DNA of 64,000 nucleotides from Nautilus pompilius (lineage: Eukaryota; Mollusca; Cephalopoda; Nautilida; Nautilidae), in the NCBI GenBank assembly GCA_018389105.1, contig JACATO010002215.1, positions 248,001 to 312,000 on the forward strand, in the 5' to 3' direction. The first letter of the stretch is position 1, and each line of letters begins with the position of its first letter. Positions 13,801 through 25,800 of this stretch are shown one piece after another. The notes below the pieces were generated by a model. It ran no database searches and was not told the origin of the DNA. It saw only the letters and a list, made by a program, of their open reading frames with translations. Both the position numbers and the translations under genes were made by a program.

Positions 13801-16800
13801 GGATCCATTGTTTTTTTCTAAATTACTTTCATTTTCTAGAAATTCGATTTTTCTTCTGTTAAATTTTTTTCAACTTGCATTTTTTAAATTGCTGCTGAGG
13901 GATTTACTGCTGTTTAAAAACAATGTTTGTGTGTGTATATATATAGTATATTACTTCTCTTCACTTGAAAACAGTTCAAATGAGGGATGGAAACCATGCT
14001 GTCCAAAATCATGAAATTCATAAAAATTAAAGACATCGTACAGTTATTCAGCATTAATAATTACTAAACGAAGATATTTTAAAATTAAATACAAATTTAT
14101 ATCTTCCTTTCTATTTACCTATTATCTTAATTTTAAAATTATCTTTTCTTTTTCCTAACGTAGAGACATCAGAACAAGTTAGAATCTCAGAGTTGTTTTT
14201 GCGACAACCGTCTGACATCACCTACAGTTGTCTTACGAAGGTGTATGCATTTCGGAACGGTATCGTTCTGCATAGAATATAAAATACCTTCAGATTTCGT
14301 TCTTGCTCGTGTGTTTTCCAGCAAACAGAGATGTGCTGTTGGTAAAACGTAACTGGTTCTAACAAGTGCTGCCATCCTTGATATCAGCCTGCTGTTTCTT
14401 GCCTTAAACTGACGAAGACAGAATTTAAGCCCCCGTGTTATTGGCAGAAATAAGAAAAACAACTCTAATTAAATATATATCTAGGGAAATGTATGCGAGT
14501 CCTGCCTGGTTATTTAGCTGTAGGAATAAAACCAAATGCTAAAGATCTAGGCTTTACGTATTAATCAAATCAGCTCAGTTTTTATATTCAGAGAGCGAAC
14601 CTACAGACATTTTTTTTTTTTAAAATAATTAATTAGAATATTAGCTTTTTGTACAAATTAACCATAGTTTGGTACACAAAATTAAAAATAAATAAATGTT
14701 TTGGTTAATTTGAAATCTTTGTAATGGCTTTTAGACGGTAGAAACAATTAATTTTAAAAACTTAAATTGTATAAAATACTAATATATAGTTAAGGTTTCT
14801 CAAAAGAAAATCATTAGTAAATTAAAATTTGACAGAAATCAGTTGTCTTTCTTCATCCAGGCTTAATAGTTACCTGTGCCCGGTGAAACAATACTGGCTG
14901 ACAAACCTTTCTCTAGAAATTTCGCTTTTTGAGCGAATTCCAGAAACATTTATTTACTTATTTTTTAACAGATTTTACTGGAAAATAGATAACATTGAGC
15001 ACGGGCGTGTTACTTTGTGTGTGTGTGTGTGTGTGTGTTTTGGCCTTAGAAGTCTTCCATCAGTATGAAATGTCTAATCTTTCCATTTTATTGTCTACAG
15101 GAATTCACCACAGCAAGAGGTAGGTACGGAATACTGTACTGTGTACTAACGTTATTTTCACTCTATGACCAGTCTCACTTTCACGAGAATTGTTTTACTT
15201 TTGTGTTATCGAGAAGGATTCACTAAAACGTTCATTTGAAATATATATATATATATATATATAGGTGCATCTCAAAAGATTAGAATATCGTGGAAGAGTT
15301 CAATATTTTTTGTCACTTATTTCAGAAAGTGAAAATTGTACATATTCTAGACTCATTACATGTAAACTAAAATGTTTCAAGCATTTTTTTAATTTAAATT
15401 TTGATAATTACGGCCTACAGCTAAAAAAGGTATCTCAAAATATTAGAATATTCCATTTCGAGTTTTAGTAAATCACTATTTATGCAGTATAAATAGCATG
15501 AATCTCACAGTCTGGTCCAGCACACACAACCACGATCATGGGGAAGACTGCTGACTTCACAGTTGTCCACAAGACACTCTTTGACACCCTCCACAAGGAG
15601 GGTAAGCCACAGAAGGTCATTGCTGAAAGGGCTGGCTGTTCACAGAGTGCTGTATCAAAGCATATTCATGGAAAGTTGACTGGAAGGGAAAAGTGTGGTA
15701 GGAAAAGGTGCACAAGCAAGAGGGATGACCGCAGCCTTGAGAGGATTGTCAAGCAAAGCCGATTCAAGGGCTTGGGGGAGCTTCACAAGGAGATGACTGA
15801 GGCTGGAGTCAGTGCATCAAGAGCCACCACACACACAGACGTGTCCAGGAAATGAGCTACAAGTGTCGCATTCCTAGTGTCAAGCCACTCCTGAACCAGA
15901 GAAACCTCAGAAGCGTCTTACCTGGGCTAAGGAGAAAAAGAACTGGACCGTTGTTCAGTGGTCCAAAGTCCTCTTTTCAGATGAAAGTAAATTTTGCATT
16001 TCATTTGGACAGTTGCTTGAAGTCCAGTGTGAAGTTTCCACAGTCAGTGATGATTTGGGGTGCCATGTCATCTGCTGGTGTTGGTCCACTGTGTTTTATC
16101 AAGTCCAAAGTCAACGCAGCCGTCGACCAGGAGATTTTAGAGCACTTCATGCTTCCGTCTGCGGACAAGCTTTATGGAGATGCTGATTTCCTTTTCCAGC
16201 AGGACTTGGCACCTGCCCACAGTGCCAAAACTACTAGTAACTGTTTTGCTGACCATGGTATTACCGTGCTTGGTTGGCCAGCCAACTCGCCTGACCTGAC
16301 CCCCATAGATTATCTATGGGGTATTGTCAAGAGGAAGATGAGAGACACCAGACCTAACAATACAGACGAGCTGAAGGTCGCTATCAAAGCAACCTGGGCT
16401 TCCATAACACCTCAGCAGTGCCACAGGCTGATCGCCTCCATTCCATGCCGCATTGATGCAGTGATTCTAGCAAAAGGAGCCCAGACCAAGTACTGAGTGC
16501 ACAGATGAACATACTTTTCAGAAGTTCGACAGTTCTATATTATAAATCCTTTTTTTATTGATCTTATGAAATATTCTAACATTTTGAGATAGTGGATTTT
16601 TGATTTTCATGAGCTGTAATCATCAAAATTAAAACAAAAAAAAGGCTTGAAATATTTCACTTTTATGTGTAATGAATCTAGAATATATGAAAGTCTCACT
16701 GTTTGAATTAAATTACGGAAAAAATGAACTCTTCCACGATATTCTAATTGTTTGAGATGCATCTGTATACATTTGTATATTTCTGCTTTGCTGATTGTTT

Positions 16801-19800
16801 TGTTTGTTTATCTTTTTGTTTCTGATATGTATGTATATAACAGATTTCTTTTAGAATTGAGATACACGTTTTGGTATATATATATATATTTTATTCATCG
16901 GAATGGAAGTGTAGAATGCGACGACCCCCCGTTTGTTTCCTCTTACAGTTTTATGTGTGAATGTGAAAAAATACGCCAGATGATCTTTTTTTACCGCTTT
17001 GTTGGTTGGCGGGGGGAGAGAAAAAAGACAACAGACATTCGGTAAAAGCTGAACAGAATAGAACGAAACGCTATGTATCGACGTAAATAGTGAAACCCGT
17101 CTACATGGTTGCTTTTCAGAACCGTTTGATCTCACGTCTTGGATATTAATTCTTCTGTTGTGTATACATGCTGTCGCGCTCCTGGTCTATATGTCTGAAT
17201 GGTACAGTCCGCTAGGGCTGGATAGAGGCAGATACGAAGGAGGTAATTCAAATGACGCATCACACTGACGCTGCCTGCAGAATCAATATGACACCATTCC
17301 ATTTTGGAGTCGCTGTATCTAAAAGCTTGGAGAGAAGCGAAAAACTGACAAATTCATAGCCGTAGTTTTATGGGTAGTGGTGGAACCGTGCGTTTAAAAA
17401 AAAAACAAACTCTTTCTCGCTAACAATAATAAACGTCAAGGCAGCACGTGCCCTCTCTTTCTCCGTGATGATTTTACATTACCTCAGATTACAACAGCGT
17501 GACAAAAGCCCTCCCCCCAAAAAAACTGTAAACCCACAAGAGAATGTCGCCTGAGAACATGGTTTAAAGGGCGGCACGTGCTTCACGCTCCAGTGACGGA
17601 ACGACTGAAAACAAGGTTTTAAAGGCCGACACGTGCTTCACGCTCCAGCGACGGAACGACTGAAAACATGGTTTAAAGGCCGACACGTGCTTCACGCTCC
17701 AGCGACGGAACGACTGACAACATGGTCTAAAGGCCGACACGTGCTTCACGCTCCAGTGACGGAACGACTGACAACATGGTTTAAAGGCCGACACGTGCTT
17801 CACGCTCCAGTGACGGAACGACTGAAAACATAGTTTTAAAGGCCCACACGTGCTTCACGCACCAGTGACGAATTGTTGTTCCGAAGCGCGTAACGAAACT
17901 ATATGCTAATTTGCCGTCTTTGCCAGTAAAATCGGAAATAAACTGAACCGAAACGAAATATACTCAGTTGATAAACACACCCATGTGAAGTGGACCTGTT
18001 TACTCGGGACAGTTTCGGGACTGATGTCAGTGTCTGGTGTCCTGGCGATCGACCGATCGATCTATACGCCGACACTTAGGACGGGAAGCTGTTGCTCGCT
18101 CACACCACTGCATCGAACAAGACAAAGTGGTTTTCTTCGGTGCAGGACCCACATGTCCTCGTAGAAACCTCAATAAACCTCGAAACTAGATTCTAGTACT
18201 TCTTGTCTGTCAGTCTTGAGCAATATTTGACATATACGAAATGTTGAGCAGCAACTCGTTCTCCTAATGGTTTCATTAAATGAGAATCATTAGCCGAAAA
18301 ACAGATGCGTGTGTAATTAAATCAACAAGCCCAGAGTCCGTCGCCATTCGGTGGTTGAATATCTTTGGGCAACACTCAGAAACATATAATTGAACTCTCT
18401 CTTAATTTTTTTTTTTTAATAAAAGTGTCAGGATTAAAATTCTGTCAGAGCAAAATGTACGTAATCGAACATTAGCTCCACGTGTGTCCTAAGACTGCAT
18501 AGTGATGAATGCGGGAGTTAGTCGGAATGTGGCAAAAAAATAATCGATTAAGGACAGGATATTGATCGTTTGTTGGGGAGGGAAAGGGGGGGCCTCCACG
18601 GTTCTACCAACGGTCGATATTAAGCTGAGAATCAGCTTGCATCAATAAAAGAAAAGAATCATCTGATTCTGCAAGCAACTTTAGTGTCAAAACTTTGAAA
18701 CAATTTCTATTACTGATTTTTTTTTTTTTTAACGAGGGCATAGAAGACATAGAAACTGATTCGCACTTCCAACTCTTAGCCGTCACGTGCATGAAACGTC
18801 GGCACTGTTTCCTATTTTGCTTTGAATGGTTTCTCTGTTCGATCCTTCCCCTTTTGCTGGCTTGGAACGACTCCGTCGTTATCAGTAGCGGAAAATCGAT
18901 ATCGATCGGTGGGCCGCGGCGAGCATTCCTTACCAACTGTTGTAGAGTTTTGTCGGCATAATACCAACAACAAATAACCAGCACTGTTAATAATAATTAG
19001 TAAGAAAACTATCAGACCCCGGTTGGTAGGATTTTTTTTTTTTTTTTAAGGAAAAACAAAACCTCAGGTATGCAAACCTTTATTTTATAACGCCAGCAGC
19101 TGAATCCCATTATCGTTTGCACCTGAATAAATAGATATATGCGCGGTATGTTTGTATTAAATTCGCAACAACAAAAATGTTCTCTTCTTCTATTAGTTAG
19201 GAGAAACGGTAAATTCCACCTGGCGAATATTGCCGGTGAATTCGATTTAAGACTAAAAACCTACTTTAAAATGTACAGAAACTCGTTTTCATATTTCCTC
19301 TCGTTCTACGACGGTTGTCATTTACAGAATTTAACCGCGAGAACGTAACTAATTAATACCCTGTGTTGACAGTATTTTGGTTGGTATAGTCTCCTTAATC
19401 ATCCGCTTAAAGTCTGGAGCGAAAAGGCTAATGAGGTGCATATTTATGGTACGCAATTTAGATTGGAGGGTAAATCGTTTAAAACAATGAATTCCGCTTT
19501 TGAAAGATTTGTTTCTAGTTATAAATTAATTTTCAAAGGCTTCTTCCTCTCCGAAATAATATGTTTTAATTTTACTTTACCGAAAGAAAATTTTAGAACT
19601 TCTCTGTTATTTCCTGTCCAGGCTTTTCTTGATATCTGCATAAATAATTAAACTGGAACTAACTAGATAAATATGAATATTTTTTTTACATTATCAGTGC
19701 TAATTATCCTATATTTAAAATATAGTATTTTAAAGATGATTCTGCAGATTTTGTTAATGTCGAAAGTAACTTGTATTTAGATGAGTATAATTGACTTATG

Positions 19801-22800
19801 GTACCGTTTACTAATTATATCAGTAACTTAAGATATGTGGAATTATTGTCATTATACATCCCCCCCTTCTAACAGTGCCTGGTTACCTGTTGTTAGTATT
19901 GTTCCAGCAAAGTCAATATGGGTAACTATACTTATACACACAGTAGTTTGTCACAGTACACACTCTGGAATTTTGCTTTCTTTAAAGTCAGCTTTTAAAG
20001 GTACTTCCTTCTTTACAAATAAACGACTCCCGCCAGAGCGATCCGGTGGGTTAGGTTGTCACGTGACGTTTCAAGCTAGCAGAACACCGGACAGAGACCA
20101 GTCTGATTTCTCGCCCATCAGCACTGCCGTTCGGAGGTGAAGTTGAGTGAATGCTTTTTCTGTCGTGCCCTGTCTATTTCCAGGCTTTCTTCTCTGCCTT
20201 TTCAGAGCCGTATGACTACCCAGCGTGGTGCTTAATTCTCGTCTTTAGCGTTCATGCCACGGGAGCCTCAATATTCATATTTGAGTGGCTGAGTCCGTTT
20301 GGACTCCATCAAGGAAAAACCCCTATCAGAGGTAACTGAGGTAAATTTTGAACATCGATAAAGCAAATATATCATTGCAGGGCGACCTAGGCAAGTCCGC
20401 TTGATGATTATGATGCTAATTCTGGCGAGTTAGGGGTTTTAAATGATCTCCAGGAGAATACGCTTGTGAGACAGCGGCTCAGAAATGCTTTGCGGAAGTC
20501 AGAAGACAATAAGCGCTAAGTGCCATTCTTATCCTCCGTATTAAGGATAATCAGAGAAAATTTTATCAGTATACAAGAATGTTTATACAAAAAAGTGAAG
20601 TAGGCACGAAGTTATATACTATACATTATTCTGTCTTTTTTTTAAAAAATAATCTATATCTGTATTATTATTATTTTTATTATATGAATGATCCACTTTA
20701 GTTACTGCTTCATAAAGATATAAATGGGTGTGGAATGCTTCATGCCCAAAATGTAGTAGACTTTGATTATATTTTACACGACAGAACAGCTTCTCTTATA
20801 GAAGCGAGCGACAGGTTTTTGTTTAGATAATAATTTAGTTTATAAACAACTTAAGTTTTTTGAACAATCAATGCTTCGCAATGCTGGCTTTTACAATTAT
20901 CTTTTATGAGAACTAACAGGAAAGAAGAAGAAGAAAAAATAATGACGAGAGACGTGTAAGAAATTAGTCTGCTGTTATGCTGGAGGCGTCTATGCAGTCC
21001 ATTAAATCTAAAGAATCAGAGAGAAGCATTTGAGTGAAGCTATTCAGCGCCAATTAGGAAATGGCACAAGGAGTGCCTCTGGAATCGCACTGACGGAGCC
21101 GGCGTGCTTGCGCGAAGGGTTAATCCCAGGCTTTTTTATTCATCCGCACGTTAAATGCATAGCCGACAGAGATTATTTACCGAGCCGTCTTGGTGGAGCT
21201 TCTGGCGAAGCCTGCCAGCCTCTCTTTCCGTTACGACTCTTTTTCTTTTTTATTTTTGGACGGTTTTTATAGGCGTTGAACTGCCTCCGCATCTTTTGCG
21301 GATGCTCATTGACTCGTGAAGGCCAGCAGTTCCCAAAAACGTGGCAAACGTCAACGCTTACGAGGGGCCAACTAAAATAAATAAATAAATAAATAACGTA
21401 ATAGCGTTAGAATTATATTAAATTGCGGATGGATTTCTCTATTTAGATACGAAACTGATCCATCAAGAAAGCAAACTCGCCTCAGGTATTTTTTATCTGT
21501 TGTCTCAAAAGCCGTGTACATCGTTGTGAGTAAACTTCCCCCACCCCACACCACCCCCTTTTAAAATTTTTTTGTTGTTGTTGCCTATTCACTTTCTGTC
21601 ACAAACCAGAAAAAAAAAAAAATCTTAGATTATCCGTACCGAATTAACAGAAGAGATTATCTATTGTTGATCATTACAGACGTTAATACTGTCACACATC
21701 TTTCATGAGTATCTCTCGCAGAAATACAGTCAGGGGTTGGGGGAATCAGCTGATTGTGGCCGGTACCACGTACAACAGTTATGAGAAATCTATTATTCAT
21801 AATACCTGTCAGGTCTCCAAAGCCGGGAACTAGTTTATATTTGTTTATTTTATAATTCAAATGATTCAAGGAAACTATCCGTAATACGGCGCAGTGACGG
21901 CGAGTTACATCTCTCGGTATCGTTAGAATTCTTTTGTTCCCCCTTCTTCTCGAACAGTAAGCAAGGTTTGTTTGTTTTTTTGCCCCCAAAAACCCACCCG
22001 ATTTATCCACCACAGACTGAGTTCGAAGCGATAAAAATTTTTTTAATTTTCGAATAATAACACACTCCTTTCCGATCTTTAAAACATAACGAGATAAATC
22101 AAAGAAGACTTGGAATTTACTCTGGCCATTAAAGTTTACACTTCAATCGTGCCGGGTTGATTGCAAGTCCTCTGACTTCCTTCTGAAAACAACTATCTAA
22201 TCAGAACATGGACAATTAATGGTAACGCGGAATCGCTGTCATAATAATGTGGACAATGCGTATCATCTCTTTGTACATTTATTTTGTAATGTATGCACAA
22301 TAACTGTTTGAAAATGCAAGGCATGGAATCTGTTAGATTATTAAGAGTAACCCACAGAATTTGTCCGGCCTCGGTCTTCCAGCCAATAATTGCTTATCGA
22401 GATGCTTTCATTGATGCTTAATTGAATCTCCATTCTGGGGCGGGGAGGAGAGAGAGTCTAGGGAATAACAGTGCAGTGTGTCCCGCGTCGACCGAGCTGA
22501 AGTGGATCTGGTTCCAAGGAGGCGTCCCGACATGTAAATTTCAAATAAAGGTTGTTTTTTTCTTTAAAATCAATATGGCAGAGATCGAAGTGTGAAAATC
22601 ACCAGCGCTCCCTATTTAGTACCACGATCGTCGTGTGTAGTCGCGGGGTGCAAACCAAGTAACCAACAAGTGCGAGATACTAATTCACTGTTTATCGAAT
22701 GGGCTTCGTTGCATGTGACTTCTGGACAGTTAACGAGAGATGCCTTTTAACCCGCAGCAGCGCTTGCTTGTTTGTTTGTTTGTTTGTTTTGCGACAAGGT

Positions 22801-25800
22801 CGATATTTTGGATGCTGTGCTTCATGCCACCAGTGTTAGACCCTAGCGGCGGTAACGAGAGCTCGGCGGAACGAAGAGGTCGACCGTACAGAGACCGGAC
22901 CCGGCGGACAATCACCGAGGGCGATGCGCTGACGTGTGAAATCTAAAAGATGCTCTCCGCCTTTGGTTGTTGTTGGGAAACGGGTCAAAGACAGTTTACC
23001 ACAAATTGTGATGACTTTTCTCTTGCTTTGGTCCCTAAAACACGCCTTCGTTTCTGGCAGCAGTTATTACTTTTACCAAAGTTTTCAAGTGTCCCGGAGC
23101 AGGAATTACAAAAAAAACACAAACTGACCCCTAACTTGCGTACGACTCTACACTTCCATTATCGGATGAGTGAACTCCTTATTTGTCCAAATCATTGAGC
23201 GAAGGAAGCTACAAGAACCTGGCGGTCTTTAGAATCCTGTTTTGTGGTTTCTAAGCATCCATAAGTTTGAAACTAAATAACCGCAATAGCTGTTTTTGTG
23301 AAATGTGTTGATGTTTTAAATTAATATTAATATATTTTATTATTTTTAAAAAAAAAAACAAACAAAATTCAGTTAAATAAAAAGGAATTTGAAAATTCTT
23401 GATTGACTGATAAGATGGAGAAAACTACAGATGGTCTCCGAAATGTTTCCGACCCTTCACGTGGCGGCAAAGTAGTCGGTAGATGGCGGCCCTAAACTGT
23501 TGTTTTAAGCTTCCGCCACCTAAACTTGGTACGGAGCGACCTCTTTTGGGTACCACACGTAGTGAACCCATTTCCAGTCAACTACTGTACGCAGTTATTG
23601 ATTCCAAGTCATCCTGTATTTCCTGTAATCTTTGTCGACCTTTTGACGGAGATATCCAACAGTCATCCATCTTCCTTTCAACTTTCAAGATAATTATAAC
23701 AACCATCGGTTGTTTAAATTTATTCCAGAACTTCAGTAGATTTCCCAAATTAAAGTTCTCGAGAATATCTTTTTGTCGACCATTGGCCAATAGCTTTTGC
23801 CAAAAAAAAACAAAACAAACATTATCACCCTTTTATACGTAAATTTCAGATGCTTTCAGTATTTAAATAAAATAGTTATAAATTAATTCTCTCCGCCGAC
23901 AGAAACCTAACTTCAAAAACAAAAAAGGATCAAGGTTATTTGGTACTAACAACTACATCTGTTCTTTTTAAGGAATAACTTTTCACAGTTTATTTACTTT
24001 TTATCAGAAGAATTATAAGCCGAAGATACGAAACCGAATGTCTTCGATACCAGTCACCCGTCAGATTTGATCGTATTTAATAATCCGAATGAGTTTGTTA
24101 GCTTTCTTCTCTACCATAGGTTCGGTAGTGAGGGCACATGCGGATTAGCTCAATTAGAAACTTTATTAAATACCGTGGATGTCAGCGAGAAGAAGCTTGC
24201 GGGGGAAAGGTAAAGGGCGATTCCAAAATAGGGTGGTAAGGGTTAAGCTGTTGCCTCGGCAATGCAGTATGTGGTATCTTTTTGCGAAAGATCCCACTCC
24301 GTCAACAGGTTGAGATGCCCGCTGTGAATTAAAAGCTACCGTTGTGTAAAGCAGTCCTTTGACGGAAGCAGAAAGAATAGAATACCCGCAAATGTACATT
24401 TCTTGTCGATTTCGCTATAGAGCGATGGAAAGTGGCGGTGCGATTCAGGTAAAGTGTTAGCTGGTTAGGGTTAAATCTTGACGCTTCGTTTTCGATGAAT
24501 GACAACTTTCACGTTTCCCCCGCCTTAAATGTACAAAACGTGTGAGAAGCAAAAAGATCCAGGACTTAAAAAAGACGACAGAAGAATATTCAAAAATGGA
24601 AAACATGCATAGCATTACCATTTTCCAATTCACATTAATCAAGTATAGAGTTAAAGTCTTTAATTGTCAGAATTATTCTGAATAACGACTTTTTCTGGAA
24701 TTAATCTTAAACTTTGATAAATACGAACTAAATCAGAATCGGGGCAGTTGTGTGAAAACGTGATTTATAGCAAGTGAACAATATCCGTTTTTCGTTTAGC
24801 TTAGAAAGAAAGAAAACGTCATTTGCGAAATATTTTATTTTCTGAAGTTTGAATCGGTTCTCACCTTTTTTTTTTGATGATTGAAACACTGATCGATGTA
24901 GCTATCAGCGCGAATTAAAGCGACAACAAGTTATCAAAATCAAAAAAATAATTGTAGTGATAACTTTGCTATTTTTATTAGGGGAGACGTAAATTGAGTA
25001 GGAAGTATTAGCCGTCAGTGGTTATGCTTAAGATGTGATGTCGTTCATTGCCAAGCTTCCGTCGAAAAACCAAGAGATCGGTGCCAAGCGTGTTTCAGAC
25101 CCGTGACGGTCACCGCTCGCTCCACGTGACCATTAATGGTGATTCACAGCGCGCTGCGGGCAAAAAAATTTAAAAAAGAAAAATAAATAAAGTAAAATAC
25201 CCGATCGATGTCCGAGGCGAATCGATCAGAAGTCGAGAATCCATCCATCTTAGTTCCTGCCTCGGTGAAGGAAAGAGAGCTTCCGCGCTTGAGGATATCT
25301 GAAGTGACGTCGACTTCTGCCCGACTATTGTTTTCGAAGACCTTTAGCCAAACTCTTTCACGTCCACAAAGTTCGTCCTACTGTTGGCAACGACAATTAT
25401 AATTCGGGGTTAACCCTTTAATGTCCATCTTTTGTAACTTGATTTTAAAACAAGCAATAAAGCATCCCCGTAACACGTTAGATAGAAATAATTTATTTAT
25501 TACTTCATCCTACCGGAGAAACTACTGCTTCAATAATAAATCTTTCACTGTTTATTTTTGGACTTCTATTTTTAAAAAAAAAAATTTTTTTTTTGTTTTT
25601 GCTGACACATGACATAAAAGAACCAAAAAAAAAAAAGATAAATGAATTAAATTATACCCACATTTTGCATTTATACATAAAGATCACTTCTAATGATTTC
25701 TCCCACATAAGAGAAGTTTGTGCTAGAAATACAATCATTTTGCTTTTTTTCCTAATTCAACTGACGTAGGATGGAATTGAAATGAGCTGTTTATTAAACA

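Larger units (their letters stand above)
8241..20205 (+). other. GRIN2 intron B-C (12 kb)
   Basis: The largest intron, phase 1. It contains a possible SINE (8961-9040), the CRE-motif satellite (11608-12524), a (GT)n tract near 15018-15038, the Tc1 element (15262-16765) and the 54-bp minisatellite (17557-17870). The other stretches (9.0-11.6, 12.5-15.2 and 17.9-20.2 kb) show only AT-rich DNA and short homopolymers to my eye. Confidence 0.8.

Noticed and set aside
20151-20205. Extending exon C upstream to the ATG at 20151
   Set aside because: That sequence is intron; the phase of exon B and the conserved FLE junction require 20206.
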